From Deltaproteobacteria bacterium (GTDB lineage Bacteria > Desulfobacterota > DSM-4660 > Desulfatiglandales > B25-G16): a stretch of DNA of 55,247 nucleotides. Below are positions 36,089-46,722 of the stretch, piece after piece. The DNA lies in assembly GCA_019310725.1 (NCBI GenBank), contig JAFDDT010000005.1, positions 1 to 55,247 of the forward strand, read 5' to 3'. The first letter of the stretch is position 1. Each line of letters begins with the position of its first letter. The position numbers were made by a program, and so were the translations under genes. The notes beneath the pieces are model-generated. The model had not been told where the DNA came from. It saw only the letters and a list, made by a program, of their open reading frames with translations, and did not search any database.

Positions 36089-36712
36089 TTACCCCATGTG
36101 AAAAACCTCGTGAACGAGCGGAAAACGTCTCTCAGTCCGGGCCCTTTGGGCAACAATAATTCCCTCTACTTCCCTTGCCGCTTGATTGAGATCATCGTTG
36201 ATAATGAGGAAATCATAACCTCTACATTTTCTTATTTCCTCTACAGCCTTTTCCATGCGTAATGCTATATTTGTGTCGTCTTGCGCTGATCTCCTCTGCA
36301 GTCTCTCTTGAAGAATCTTTAGTGAAGGCGGGAGAATGAAAATCAATGTTGCTTCTGGAAATTGTTTTTTTATTTCTTGAGCTCCCTGGATATCAAGATC
36401 TAACAGGAGGTCTTTGCCAGATGATAATGTGCTCTCTACGCCTGACACAGAGGTTCCGTAGAGGTGATCATAGACAATAGCCCACTCAGCAAATTCATGA
36501 GCCTCGATCATCTTTTCAAAATCTTCCCTGGTAACAAAGCAATAATGCACTCCGTTAATTTCCCCTCTGCGGGGTGGTCGCGTAGTATGAGAAACGGAAT
36601 AGCCAATCCCCTCTACCTTTTTCCTTATGATATCTATTATTGTTGTCTTTCCGGTTCCCGAGGGCGCGGTGACTACAAAAAGTTCTCCTTTTTTAGGCAA
36701 TAGCACCTTCAT
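36089..36712 (-). CDS. gmk: guanylate kinase
   Basis: LFVVTAPSGTGKTTIIDII; VSHTTRPPRRGEINGVHYCFV; DLDIQGAQEIKK. Confidence 0.96.
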   Translation of the reverse strand: MKVLLPKKGELFVVTAPSGTGKTTIIDIIRKKVEGIGYSVSHTTRPPRRGEINGVHYCFVTREDFEKMIEAHEFAEWAIVYDHLYGTSVSGVESTLSSGKDLLLDLDIQGAQEIKKQFPEATLIFILPPSLKILQERLQRRSAQDDTNIALRMEKAVEEIRKCRGYDFLIINDDLNQAAREVEGIIVAQRARTERRFPLVHEVFHMG

Positions 36713-36735
36713 AACAGTATTCTCATGGGCCTATG

Positions 36736-37005
36736 CTATACTAAGTCCTCCCTCCGTAATGTCCCGTTTGGAGAAAATCTCTGGGCTATTGTTTCAGATT
36801 GTACTGCGCACAGAATGACATGATTACTATCAGTTATTATCACTGATCTTGTTCTTCTCCCCTGCGTTGCATCAACAAGCCTCTTGTCATCTTTGGCCTC
36901 TTCCCGAAGCCGTCTAACAGGTGCCGAAGATGGCGATATAATGGCTACAACTCTGTTTGATACAAGGAAGTTCCCAAAGCCGATATTGAGTAAACTTGGG
37001 TCCAT
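36736..37005 (-). CDS. remA: DUF370/RemA family protein
   Basis: [73 protein letters not shown]; between gmk and yicC. Confidence 0.93.
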   Translation of the reverse strand: MDPSLLNIGFGNFLVSNRVVAIISPSSAPVRRLREEAKDDKRLVDATQGRRTRSVIITDSNHVILCAVQSETIAQRFSPNGTLRREDLV

Positions 37006-37021
37006 AACGCCTCTCTCCCAT

Positions 37022-37044
37022 ATTTAAGTGAGCTAAAGTGCCTA
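37022..37044. repeat. TTTAAGTGAGCTAAAGTGCCT repeat copy abutting yicC stop
   Basis: tttaagtgagctaaagtgcct; yicC stop codon (complement of 37042-37044) is at its edge. Confidence 0.65.
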
Positions 37045-37920
37045 TTCCACGTTTTGAATCTGCTCCCTCAACTTTTCCAACTCAGCCTTAATCTCAACTG
37101 TCCGCTGCGAAATAAAGGAGTCTGCAGCCTTAGATCCAATAGTATTAGCCTCTCGATTTACCTCTTGCAGGAGAAATTCCAGCCTCCTTCCCACAACATC
37201 ATTGTGATTCATGTAATTTCTAAACTGCTCCAGGTGGCTTCGTATCCGAACCAGTTCCTCAGTAATATCAGACCGTTCTGCCATAAACGCTACTTCTTGA
37301 ACCAATCGATCTTCCGTTATCTCAAGATTCTTCACTAATTTCTGGATCTTCTCTATCAGTTTATCTCTGTAACCATCAATTGCTCCTTTACTTTGATTGC
37401 TTATATCATTGATATAGCATTTAATGTTCTTTAGCCTAACCAGCAAATCTTTCTCTATAACCTTTCCTTCATTTAGCCTCATGGCATCTAACGAGAGCAA
37501 GGCCTTATCTATAACCTCTCTCAAATCAGGCCACATTTTCTCGATATCCACATTCTCTTGTTTCATGATAATCGTGTCTTTCAGTTGAGAGAAAACAGCG
37601 AGATCTATAGGTTGATCGCAACCGAGTTCCCTGTTGAGCTCGTTGAAGACAGTAATGTAGGCCCTAACCAACGGCTTGTTAAGCTCGAGCTCTATATTAT
37701 TACCGCTATTGTTTTTCATCTGAATGGATATCTCTATCCTACCTCTTTTTAAGGTGGAAGAAATCATGGGCTTAATCCTGTCTTCCAGTGGTTGAAGAAT
37801 CTGCGGGAGTCTCAGAATAATTTCTCGATACCGACCGTTTACCGACTTCATTTCTGCGACAAACGCGGTGTTTCCTTTCACCGACTCTGCCCTGCCATAC
37901 GCAGTCATACTCCTAAGCAT
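37042..37920 (-). CDS. yicC: YicC family endoribonuclease
   Basis: MLRSMTAYGRAE; EMKSVNGRYREIILRLP; C-terminal HNDVVGRRLEFLLQEVNREANTIGSKAAD. Confidence 0.95.
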   Translation of the reverse strand: MLRSMTAYGRAESVKGNTAFVAEMKSVNGRYREIILRLPQILQPLEDRIKPMISSTLKRGRIEISIQMKNNSGNNIELELNKPLVRAYITVFNELNRELGCDQPIDLAVFSQLKDTIIMKQENVDIEKMWPDLREVIDKALLSLDAMRLNEGKVIEKDLLVRLKNIKCYINDISNQSKGAIDGYRDKLIEKIQKLVKNLEITEDRLVQEVAFMAERSDITEELVRIRSHLEQFRNYMNHNDVVGRRLEFLLQEVNREANTIGSKAADSFISQRTVEIKAELEKLREQIQNVE

Positions 37921-38458
37921 GGTTATCTTTTTCCTCTTGTCTCAAATGGTGCAAATATCCAGCCCTCACCATATTGAAATACCGGATAACCTTTTCATCT
38001 GCATAATCAGGGTATGTCCATACAAGAGGCATAAAGGTGCCGGCATGAAATATCAGGGTGAGGTCTGCATATGTCCCCTTGTCTAAGTAGATCCTGTGGG
38101 TATAGTTTTTGCCAGTAGCAAGCACTAGTCGTTCTAAAGATATATAGCCCGGATCAATGTTAATCCTTCTCTTTTTTCTTGCTAAATGTACATTTTCAAT
38201 GGCATTGGTCAATAGTTTTATATCTACAAGGGAGTCTGGAGAGATCAGTTTCGAAAAAGATACGAATCGCCTAAATAGAGGCCACCCCATCTCTCTTGCA
38301 TAGTATTCTGTTCTGTCAAACACCAATTTCTCGCTCACCCAGTCGACAGAGCCGAAATAGCCCTCCATCTGTTTTATGGCATTTTTTATCAATTGATCTT
38401 CTGCTGAAAAGAGACTGCTTATCAACTTTACCTTTGGTGATTCCTTCGGGATGCTCAT
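37913..38458 (-). CDS. DUF4416 family protein
   Basis: VKLISSLFSAEDQLIKNAIKQMEGYFGSVDWVSEKLVFDRTEYYAREMGWPLFRRFVSF; NIDPGYISLERLVLATGKNYTHRIYLDKGTYADLTLIF. Confidence 0.88.
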   Translation of the reverse strand: MSIPKESPKVKLISSLFSAEDQLIKNAIKQMEGYFGSVDWVSEKLVFDRTEYYAREMGWPLFRRFVSFSKLISPDSLVDIKLLTNAIENVHLARKKRRINIDPGYISLERLVLATGKNYTHRIYLDKGTYADLTLIFHAGTFMPLVWTYPDYADEKVIRYFNMVRAGYLHHLRQEEKDNHA

Positions 38459-38486
38459 GACTCGTTATTGGTCACTCATTTCTCGT

Positions 38487-39518
38487 CTACTCTTTCTGCT
38501 TACCTCCCCCCTGCTCCTTACCACTATCAAGACGAGAAGCAACTAACTCCTTGAGACCATCTAGCCTGACTGCAGATGTGCCTATCTCGGCAACCACTAA
38601 GCCTGCCGCCAGATTAGAGAGATAGGCAGCGGCTCTGAGATCCAACCCCGAAGTAATGCCGAGGGTAAGCATGGCGATGACCGTATCCCCGGCACCAGTC
38701 ACGTCATATACCTTTCTTGCTACTGATTCTATATGTGTTATGCTGCCATCTTCCTCAAAGAGGGTCATTCCATCAGCTCCTCTCGTTATCAAAACTGCCC
38801 TGCAGCTTTCGTTACTGAGGAGTTTTTTTCCACTTTCTAACAAACCCTTCTCGTCTTCTATCTCCATGCCTGCTATTGCTGCTGCCTCATTATGGTTGGG
38901 TGTGATAATCGTTACCTCTTTATAGAGGGGAAAATTCTTCACATTGGGATCTACTGTCACCGGCAAATTACACTCTGAAATGACGCTTCTGAGGCCATCC
39001 ATAAGCTGGGAAGACACGACACCCTTTCCATAATCTGACACAATAATAGCAGAGAGATCCCTCTTTGTTTTATGAATGAAATCAAGGATACGATTAGTTG
39101 TCTCTGGTTTCACCAAACCTATTTTCTCCCGGTCGTACCTCACAACCTGTTGAGCATGAGCAATAATTCTTGTTTTGACGGTTGTAGGTCTACCATGCTC
39201 CACAATAATTCCATCAACATTAACACCTAATTCCTCTAATTTTGCGGTAAGTTCTCTTCCTCTAGAATCATTGCCCACAACGCCGCATAAGAAAACATTT
39301 CCACCTGAAGCAACAATGTTGTTCACAACATTGGCAGCACCTCCCAGCATTGTGGTCTCATGTTCAACCCCAACCACAGGTACCGGCGCCTCAGGGGAAA
39401 TCCTTGAAACCTTTCCCCAGATAAATTGATCTAATATAATATCGCCAACAACCAGTATCCTTGATCTTCCGAAATTATCAATTCCCCTTTTAAGATACTC
39501 CCTATCCATACTTTCCAT
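38487..39518 (-). CDS. rfaE1: D-glycero-beta-D-manno-heptose-7-phosphate kinase (RfaE1 domain only)
   Basis: ILVVGDIILDQFIWGKVSRISPEAPVPVV; MLGGAANVVNNI; VTGAGDTVIAMLTLGI. Confidence 0.93.
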   Translation of the reverse strand: MESMDREYLKRGIDNFGRSRILVVGDIILDQFIWGKVSRISPEAPVPVVGVEHETTMLGGAANVVNNIVASGGNVFLCGVVGNDSRGRELTAKLEELGVNVDGIIVEHGRPTTVKTRIIAHAQQVVRYDREKIGLVKPETTNRILDFIHKTKRDLSAIIVSDYGKGVVSSQLMDGLRSVISECNLPVTVDPNVKNFPLYKEVTIITPNHNEAAAIAGMEIEDEKGLLESGKKLLSNESCRAVLITRGADGMTLFEEDGSITHIESVARKVYDVTGAGDTVIAMLTLGITSGLDLRAAAYLSNLAAGLVVAEIGTSAVRLDGLKELVASRLDSGKEQGGGKQKE

Positions 39519-39898
39519 AGCTAGATACCACTATTTTCCAGTCGCATCAAATGGTACACACTATCCTCGGCAGATGTGCCCCCCGTAGCTGTATAACCCC
39601 ACAAAACAATTCCACATCAACAATCTATCGGAATATAAAATCATATAACATATACTCACTGTTGGATAAAGTGAAAATGAGGGTCTGTCGAAATTCTCAA
39701 ACGCAACCTCAAAACCATATTAGCTTTGGTGCAAGCTCTCAGCCAGGTTTCTTGACTTTATTCCTGTTATGGGGCATCCTAGCAGTGTGCAGGATTTGCT
39801 CTAGATTACTGCCTGTCTTCGGTTCCCTGCTTCGGTATTCCTCAATAATTGATTGCCGGTGGTAATCATCAAGGTAACCAAGGATCTCGTGGATCAAA

Positions 39899-40675
39899 AT
39901 GGCTAAATTACTTAGAAGGAGATTTCCAAAGTCATATAAAATGTATCAAGAGGCAATAGGCGAAGTGTACTATGAGTTTTTGAGTATGGGACCACTCGTA
40001 AGACAGCTCTCAAAGAAACGGCTTCACCAGGTAGAACTGGCCCATGAAGACCCCTGGGAGGTAGTGAAGCGTTTTGCCGGAATAGGTCTATATCACACAA
40101 TCGCGCCTGTTCAGATCGAATCCGAGATTACCGAGCTTTTTCATATTGTGAAAAAGGTGAATCCAAAAGTCATATGTGAAATAGGCACCGATAAGGGCGG
40201 AACGCTGTATCTCTGGTCTAAAGCTATACAACCAGATGGTCTAATAATCAGCATAGATCTACCCAGAACATACAGAAGATCTCTCAACCGTTTCTTTCAC
40301 TCAGCCTTCTTTGAGAGCCAGCACATCTATTTTCTGAGGGAAAACTCTCAATCATTTGCATGTCAAGCAAGGGTTCAGAAAATTCTGGGTGGAAAACAAA
40401 TTGATTTTTTATTTATTGACGCCGATCATTCTTATGAGGGCGTGAAGAAAGATTTTCAATTATACTCCCCATTTGTTAGGAGATCTGGGGTTATAGCATT
40501 TCATGATATTCTGGATGATTGTGGTGTTGATAAGTTTTGGTCTGAAATAAGATCAGACTGCAATCATATTGAAATAGTGGAAGATTATGCGCAACAGTGT
40601 GCTGGCATAGGAATACTATATCATGAACCGGAAAATCGGCCAGAGCAATCTATTGTGGGACTTTCTACTATATAA
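39899..40675 (+). CDS. class I SAM-dependent methyltransferase (CmcI-like)
   Basis: VICEIGTDKGGTLYLWSKAIQPDGLIISIDLP; IDFLFIDADHSYEGVKKDFQLYSPFVRRSGVIAFHDI. Confidence 0.85.
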   Translation: MAKLLRRRFPKSYKMYQEAIGEVYYEFLSMGPLVRQLSKKRLHQVELAHEDPWEVVKRFAGIGLYHTIAPVQIESEITELFHIVKKVNPKVICEIGTDKGGTLYLWSKAIQPDGLIISIDLPRTYRRSLNRFFHSAFFESQHIYFLRENSQSFACQARVQKILGGKQIDFLFIDADHSYEGVKKDFQLYSPFVRRSGVIAFHDILDDCGVDKFWSEIRSDCNHIEIVEDYAQQCAGIGILYHEPENRPEQSIVGLSTI

Positions 40676-40692
40676 AATCTATCATATCTCCT

Positions 40693-41460
40693 ATGACTAT
40701 ATCGGTCTGCATTATTTGTTTTAATGAGGAACACAATATCAGGAGGTGCCTTGACAGCTCAACATGGGCAGACGAGATAGTGGTTGTTGACTCCGTCAGT
40801 CAGGATAAAACAGTAGCGATTGCAAGAGAATATACGGATAAGGTGTATCAACAGGCATGGCCTGGCTATATGGAACAAAAGAACTTTGCCCTGTCAAAGG
40901 CCCATGGGGACTGGGTATTGAGTTTGGATGCCGATGAAGAGGTAAGCCCTGAACTGCGGGAGGAGATTTTAACTGAGATTCGTAGGCATCACACCAATGA
41001 TGGGTACCGAATACCTCGCCGGTCTTTTTACCAGGGGAGGTGGATAGATCACAGCGGTTTCTACCCTGATAGACAGCTTCGCCTTTTCAGATCTGAATGT
41101 GGTCGCTGGACAGGAGGGCGCGTGCATGAAAAAGTGGAGATAAAAGGGAGCGTCGGTGATCTGAAACATGACCTCTTGCACTATCCCTATAAGGGCACCA
41201 TCTCTGGACAGCTTCAAACCGTAAACAGCTTTTCCAGCCTCCTGGCACAAGACATGTACGCGAAAGGAAAGCAGTATCATCTCTGGTTGCTTGTGGCCCG
41301 TCCAGCATTCAAGTTTCTGGAGGTCTATGTGCTTAAGCTGGGTTTTTTGGATGGCCTTGCCGGCTTTATCATAGCGATTACGTCTGCGTATGCCCTGTTT
41401 GTCCGGTATGTCAAGCTGAGGGAGATAGAGAATCGTTTTGGAAACCAGCCCGCCAAGTGA
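40693..41460 (+). CDS. family 2 glycosyltransferase (WaaE/KdtX-like)
   Basis: MTISVCIICFNEEHNIRRCLDSSTWADEIVVVDSVSQDKTVAIAREYTDKVY; WVLSLDADEEVSPEL. Confidence 0.92.
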   Translation: MTISVCIICFNEEHNIRRCLDSSTWADEIVVVDSVSQDKTVAIAREYTDKVYQQAWPGYMEQKNFALSKAHGDWVLSLDADEEVSPELREEILTEIRRHHTNDGYRIPRRSFYQGRWIDHSGFYPDRQLRLFRSECGRWTGGRVHEKVEIKGSVGDLKHDLLHYPYKGTISGQLQTVNSFSSLLAQDMYAKGKQYHLWLLVARPAFKFLEVYVLKLGFLDGLAGFIIAITSAYALFVRYVKLREIENRFGNQPAK

Positions 41461-42322
41461 CCTTTCAGTGATTGTTGTTAACTACAACACCGCCGACTTT
41501 CTTGTCAGGTGTTTGAATTCGATTGCCTCACAAACACAGATCGATTCCGAGGTCATAGTTGTTGATAACGCTTCACAGGACAATAGCCTTGACCTGATAA
41601 GGAATAATTTCCCATGGGTGATAGTGATTGCGAATGAACGCAACCTAGGCTTTGCCCGAGCCAACAATCTAGCTTTGAAGACCTGCAGAGCCGATTACGT
41701 GTACTTTCTCAACCCTGACACAGAGGTCATGGGACGATGTTTTCGAAACATGATCGATTTTATGGATCAGCGCCCTGAGGTAGGCCTTGCCGGAACCCGA
41801 ATTGTCAATCCCGATGGATCGCCCCAATCATCCATTGAAAAGCGCTATCCCGGTGAAAAATATGCAAAACAAGAGTTGAGAGATCTAAAAGGGAATATTG
41901 CTTGGGTAATGGGCGCCAGCATGATAGCCAGGCGCGGAATTGTTGAAGACTTGGGCGGCTTCGATGAAGATTTTTTTCTCTATGGGGAAGAACAAGACCT
42001 ATGTCTGAGAATAAGAAAGGCAGGTTGGACTATCGAGTATATCAACGAGTCAGCAGTGGTCCACTGGGGTGGACAAAGCGAGCGTAAAAATCTGCCTGCA
42101 GAGGTCTGGAAGAAGAAATTTCAGGCAGAACTCGTCTTTTACCGAAAACACTACTCCGAAAGGGCTATCCGTGGAATAAAGCGAGCCAACCTTATCAAAG
42201 CCTTCTGGAGGATTTTGATCTTGAAACTTACCATTCCCTTTTGCTCGGATAAAAATGCCTCCCTTAAAAAATTGGAAAAATACAGGTTGGTTCTGAAGGC
42301 ATTCGGCACGAGGGACATTTGA
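41438..42322 (+). CDS. family 2 glycosyltransferase
   Basis: LSVIVVNYNTADFLVRCLNSI; VVDNASQDNSLDLI; NLGFARANNLAL; FLYGEEQDLCLRIRKAGW. Confidence 0.92.
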   Translation: METSPPSDLSVIVVNYNTADFLVRCLNSIASQTQIDSEVIVVDNASQDNSLDLIRNNFPWVIVIANERNLGFARANNLALKTCRADYVYFLNPDTEVMGRCFRNMIDFMDQRPEVGLAGTRIVNPDGSPQSSIEKRYPGEKYAKQELRDLKGNIAWVMGASMIARRGIVEDLGGFDEDFFLYGEEQDLCLRIRKAGWTIEYINESAVVHWGGQSERKNLPAEVWKKKFQAELVFYRKHYSERAIRGIKRANLIKAFWRILILKLTIPFCSDKNASLKKLEKYRLVLKAFGTRDI

Positions 42323-42347
42323 ACTGGGGGAAGAATAGTTTTTTGCT

Positions 42348-43481
42348 ATGAAGATTGCAGTTGTGATTCCTAAATATGGGCTAGTAGGGGGGGCAGAAGC
42401 CTTTGCATACGAACTCACGGAAAGATTGGCTCAGCGCGATGAGTTTGAGATTCATGTATTCGCCAATAAATGGCGCCAAGGAAGGTCCACTGTTACCTTT
42501 CACAAGGTTCCGCATCTCCCTTTCCCACGCTTTATGAGACCGATTAACTTCGCATATTTTTCAAAAAGACGAATTCATCCTGAATACTACGATTTGATAC
42601 ACAGTCATGACCGAATTTTCACGATGAATATCTTCACCATGCATGGCATTCCCCATAAAACATGGATCAGAGAGGCTCGGGCAAAACCCTTGAGTCTTTT
42701 CGACAGGTCCATGGCCTGGGTAGAGGAAAAAGCCTTGAAAGGATCATCCCTTCCTATGATCCTCCCTGTTTCAACCCTAGTTAAAGAGGAGCTTCTTAGA
42801 ATCTATGATATTCCTGAATCCAAGATTCAGGTTATCCACCCAGGGGTTTCAATAGACCGCTTTAAGGCTCTGGATCACGAAAGTTGCCGATATGAGATTC
42901 GCCAGCGCCATGGCTTGTCGCAAAGCGATATTATCGTCCTGTTCGTGGGAATGAACTTCGAGATCAAACGATTGCAACTGGTCTTGAAGGGAATTGCTCA
43001 CTTGGTTGGTACAGAAATGACCAATTCCACCTTAAAACTGCTTGTTGTGGGCAAAGGTGACGAGAGGCGGTATCTGGCTATGGCGCGGGGTTTAGGCATC
43101 CAGAATCGGATTCTTTTTGCAGGGGTAAGCCGTGAGATAGAAAAATATTACCTGGCGAGCGACATCTTTACCATGCCATCCCAGCTAGATACCTTTGGCT
43201 TGGCCGTTCTGGAGGCAATGACAGCGGGATTACCTGTTATTATTACACAAAAAGTGGGTGCAAGCGATCTGATAGATCCTGATATCCACGGATTCGTGCT
43301 CGGGAAAGACCCCTCCCCTTTGGATTTCAGCGAAAAACTTGCCTTTCTGATGAAGAAAGAAAATCGCATGAGATTGGGCGATAATGCACGAAAGGCTGCA
43401 TTGCAATATACGTGGGATAAGGTGGGCGATCAAGTAGCAGATCTGTATCACAAACTCGTTCGCAGAGGAAACCCGGTTTGA
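42348..43481 (+). CDS. family 4 glycosyltransferase
   Basis: VIPKYGLVGGAEAFAYELTERLAQ; VIHPGVSIDRFK; PSQLDTFGLAVLEAMTAGLPVI. Confidence 0.93.
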   Translation: MKIAVVIPKYGLVGGAEAFAYELTERLAQRDEFEIHVFANKWRQGRSTVTFHKVPHLPFPRFMRPINFAYFSKRRIHPEYYDLIHSHDRIFTMNIFTMHGIPHKTWIREARAKPLSLFDRSMAWVEEKALKGSSLPMILPVSTLVKEELLRIYDIPESKIQVIHPGVSIDRFKALDHESCRYEIRQRHGLSQSDIIVLFVGMNFEIKRLQLVLKGIAHLVGTEMTNSTLKLLVVGKGDERRYLAMARGLGIQNRILFAGVSREIEKYYLASDIFTMPSQLDTFGLAVLEAMTAGLPVIITQKVGASDLIDPDIHGFVLGKDPSPLDFSEKLAFLMKKENRMRLGDNARKAALQYTWDKVGDQVADLYHKLVRRGNPV

Positions 43482-44323
43482 TGGAAAGAGCACCTGAGGT
43501 ATGTATTCTTTGTGGCGCGCAAGAAAGAGAACTTTTGATCAAGAAAGGCTCTTGGAAAATATATCGGTGCCAGAAATGTGGCCTCGGATTCCTTGACCCC
43601 CGTCCATCTCAAGAAGAGATCGAGCATCTTTATCGCAACGAGTATTTCTTTGAACGATACGATGAGGGTCTTGATCCAAATTCTCCGGAATTCCAAAAAA
43701 GGCTCCGTAGTGAGAAGCATCGTGTTCGATTCATAAGAAAGGTAAAACAGGATGGCCGGCTGCTCGATATTGGATGCGGATATGGCTACTTTTTGGCCGC
43801 CTGCCGGAATGAGGGGTTCGAGGTAAGTGGCGTAGATGTCTCAGGCTGGGCAACCCAGTATGCCATTGAAGGGCTTGGGATTCCTGTCAGGCTCGGAAAA
43901 TTTGGTGACCTAACCCTGCCCTCTCACCATTTCGATATAATCACCATGTGGCATTCTCTGGAACACACCCCCAATCCTCATCTCGCTTTACAGGTGGCGA
44001 AATCATGCTTGAAGTCAGATGGAATCCTGGCAATCGACGTACCCAACTATAGAGGAAGCGATGCCCAGAGAATGTGGCAAAAATGGGATGACTGGTCTGT
44101 ACCATACCACTTTTGGCACTTTACCTCTCAGACCTTGATGCAGTTTCTCGGGAAACACGGTTTCAGAGTCATAAAAAGTAAAGATTATCACTCTTCCATT
44201 ATTAAAGAGAAATGGGGCCGGATCCTGATACTCAAACCGTTTGCCCGCCTCATTGCCAAAATGTACTCCGGGCACAGTATTGCTGTCATTGCCCGGTCAG
44301 ATGAAAAGATGAAAGCGCATTGA
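43481..44323 (+). CDS. class I SAM-dependent methyltransferase with N-terminal zinc-ribbon
   Basis: CILCGAQ...YRCQKCGLGFLDPRPS; LLDIGCGYGYFLAACRNEGFEVSGVDVS; TGATG junction with GT4. Confidence 0.9.
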   Translation: MERAPEVCILCGAQERELLIKKGSWKIYRCQKCGLGFLDPRPSQEEIEHLYRNEYFFERYDEGLDPNSPEFQKRLRSEKHRVRFIRKVKQDGRLLDIGCGYGYFLAACRNEGFEVSGVDVSGWATQYAIEGLGIPVRLGKFGDLTLPSHHFDIITMWHSLEHTPNPHLALQVAKSCLKSDGILAIDVPNYRGSDAQRMWQKWDDWSVPYHFWHFTSQTLMQFLGKHGFRVIKSKDYHSSIIKEKWGRILILKPFARLIAKMYSGHSIAVIARSDEKMKAH

Positions 44324-44355
44324 AGTGGTGGGATCTACGTCAGAGAGATGAGTCT

Positions 44356-45444
44356 TTACAAAGGAGATAAGATTTCATTGAGCTGATCCTCAACTAACGG
44401 GATGACCTCTTCTGGCTCTAACTCATCAAGGCACCGGCTTACTTCACTGTTATTACACCCTTTTTGCCTGCACGGGACACATAGCAAATCTTTCTGAATA
44501 ATGCGATGCTTCTTTCCACGGGGAGCCCAGCTCACCGGAGAAGATGGCCCAAATATCGTTATAGTAGGTATACCAACCGCTGCGGCAATATGCATAGCGG
44601 CGCTATCTATCCCAATCAGTAAACTACACTTCTTGAGAACGGCTGGCAGCTCAACAAGAGACGTCTTCCCGGCAAAGTTATATGCATCTGCACTGCTCCC
44701 CGATACTATCTCACTTACCCTATCCCTTTCTTCGGGCGCACCGGTTACTATAATAGCCACCGGGTACCGGGAGCCTATATGGTTGATGAGTCTGATATAA
44801 TTTTCAGTAAGCCATTCCTTGTACCTCCAGCGAGAAAAGGGATGCAGGGCAAGTATTGGTTTGTCAGAAGGCACTTTTTCCCTTCTCAGTATCTCTAATG
44901 CGCTTTTTTCCTTTTCTGGTGTGACCACTAACGCCAGAGATGTATCCTTGACTTCTAATTCCAGCGGGGCCAAAATATTCAGACTATGGAGTGAGGAATA
45001 TTGCTCCAATTCGTTTTCGGGTCGGATCAAATGGGTAAAAAGCCTGTTCCTCCACAATGTTCCATCGTCAGAATATCTTCCTATCCTCACTTTCGCCCCA
45101 CTCAAATATGAGACAATGGCGCCCCTGGTTCCGGCCCGGAGGTCAATGGTTAATTGAAATCTTTTCCTCCGTAGCGCTGCAAGAAAATCTCTCTGATAGG
45201 CGATCTCCTCTCTCAGGTTCCTATTACCCTTGTTCACCGAAATCACACCATCAACCCACGGACAGCCCTCTGCCAATTCCCTTGTATGCTCTCTTACAAA
45301 GACAAAGATCTCACTACGAGGACAATTCTCCCTGAGTGTTTTCATGGTAGGGGTAGTAAGCACCAAATCCCCTACATCTCCCAATTGTATTAACAGGATC
45401 CTGGTAATACCTTCCGGTGAAAATGCCCTACCTTTAACCAACAT
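44356..45444 (-). CDS. family 9 glycosyltransferase (heptosyltransferase-like)
   Basis: ILLIQLGDVGDLVLTTPTMKTLRENCP; LIGIDSAAMHIAAAVGIPTITIFGPSSPVSWAPRGKKH; CVPCRQKGC. Confidence 0.92.
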   Translation of the reverse strand: MLVKGRAFSPEGITRILLIQLGDVGDLVLTTPTMKTLRENCPRSEIFVFVREHTRELAEGCPWVDGVISVNKGNRNLREEIAYQRDFLAALRRKRFQLTIDLRAGTRGAIVSYLSGAKVRIGRYSDDGTLWRNRLFTHLIRPENELEQYSSLHSLNILAPLELEVKDTSLALVVTPEKEKSALEILRREKVPSDKPILALHPFSRWRYKEWLTENYIRLINHIGSRYPVAIIVTGAPEERDRVSEIVSGSSADAYNFAGKTSLVELPAVLKKCSLLIGIDSAAMHIAAAVGIPTITIFGPSSPVSWAPRGKKHRIIQKDLLCVPCRQKGCNNSEVSRCLDELEPEEVIPLVEDQLNEILSPL

Positions 45445-45450
45445 GGGTCT

Positions 45451-46377
45451 TCACTTTCCCCTTTTTTCGGGGCATCCCGTTAGATGCCACGCTATTAACT
45501 GAATGTAAACGACGAATCTTTTTCTTGTCGAGGTCTCAACCCCGAGGGTAAACACCATACCTATAAGAGAGAGAATGACATTGATCAACAACCTAAAAAA
45601 AATAATCAAATAGAACACGGGATAGGAATGGGGATGCCACTTTCTAAAAAAGAGATAGCGAGACCTATAGAACATAATCCTTGAATTTACACCACTCCCC
45701 ACTGTCTTCCCCTGGGCATGAAATATCCGTGCCGAAGGCACGAAATATGTAGCCCACCCGCCCCGTTTCATCCTATAGGCCCAGTCAGTCTCCTCAAAGA
45801 AAAAGAAATACCTCTCATCAAAATACCCCACATCATCTATGGCCGCTTTTCGAACTATTAGACAGGCACCAATACCTGAATCTACCTTTATAGGCGAAAC
45901 ATAGACTCTCCTTTTGCTTGGAAATCGGTTCGGCATTACCATTCTAAGAAGGCTCTCATTGCTCAGAAGAGTGAGAGGGGAAGGAAAATTGGCAATAGAA
46001 TTCTGTTTGGAACCATCCTGGTTCAACAACTGCCCACATGCCATACCTGCCTCAGGGGTAGCTTCCATAAAACCATAGAGCTCCCTTGCAGCCCCATTGG
46101 TCAATACAGTGTCGCTATTGAGCAACAGAGCATACCGTCCATTCATGTGCCTGAAGGCCTGGTTGTTTGCGGCAGCGAAACCTAAGTTTTGCTTGTTTCC
46201 TATGATAGTGACATCAGGATATTCTTTTCCTACGGCCTCCACTGTTCCATCGGTTGAATTATTGTCAACAAGCAATACCTCGAAAGAAACCCCTTTGACG
46301 GTTTTGTTGATGGAGGCCAAACACTCAAGCACGAGTTCTCTTGTATTGAAACTAACAACAATAATAGAGAGATCCAA
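45451..46377 (-). CDS. family 2 glycosyltransferase
   Basis: LSIIVVSFNTRELVLECLASINK; LLVDNNSTDGTVEAV; FFFFEETDWAYRMKRGGW; TTG start abutting Trm112 stop. Confidence 0.91.
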   Translation of the reverse strand: MDLSIIVVSFNTRELVLECLASINKTVKGVSFEVLLVDNNSTDGTVEAVGKEYPDVTIIGNKQNLGFAAANNQAFRHMNGRYALLLNSDTVLTNGAARELYGFMEATPEAGMACGQLLNQDGSKQNSIANFPSPLTLLSNESLLRMVMPNRFPSKRRVYVSPIKVDSGIGACLIVRKAAIDDVGYFDERYFFFFEETDWAYRMKRGGWATYFVPSARIFHAQGKTVGSGVNSRIMFYRSRYLFFRKWHPHSYPVFYLIIFFRLLINVILSLIGMVFTLGVETSTRKRFVVYIQLIAWHLTGCPEKRGK

Positions 46378-46560
46378 TTAACCCTCTTTTAGAGGCCTTG
46401 CCTCATCTATGAGCATGATAGGTATGTCATCTTTAATCTCGTATAAAAGCTTGCAGTTATCACAAATAAGTCCATCTCCTGCTTCAGTAAGGTAGATATC
46501 GCCCTTACACTTGGGGCATACTAAAATGTCCAGCAGTTCCTTGCTGATAGCCATAGTCAA
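46378..46560 (-). CDS. Trm112 family protein
   Basis: LLDILVCPKCKGDIYLTEAGDGLICDNCKLLYEIKDDIPIMLIDEARPL. Confidence 0.94.
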   Translation of the reverse strand: MTMAISKELLDILVCPKCKGDIYLTEAGDGLICDNCKLLYEIKDDIPIMLIDEARPLKEG

Positions 46561-46571
46561 ACCTCCTCACG

Positions 46572-46722
46572 TTTAAGTGACCTAAAGTGCCTAAAGCCCG
46601 CCCTGGCGCTATTTGCTATGATCAGCCTACTAAGTTTATAAGCCACTATGTGCTTGAATTAGCTTACTAAATCTATAGTCCAGGTCTGTACCAGGGTTGA
46701 AAGTGAGCTAAAGTTTGTAGGA
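46572..46722. repeat. GTGACCTAAAGTGCCTAAAG / GTGAGCTAAAG repeat copies
   Basis: tttaagtgacctaaagtgcctaaagcc (46572-46598) and gaaagtgagctaaagtttgtagg (46699-46721). Confidence 0.65.

Noticed and set aside
39551-39865. 104-aa ORF in the rfaE1-methyltransferase spacer
   Set aside because: No recognisable domain, poor composition; probably non-coding.
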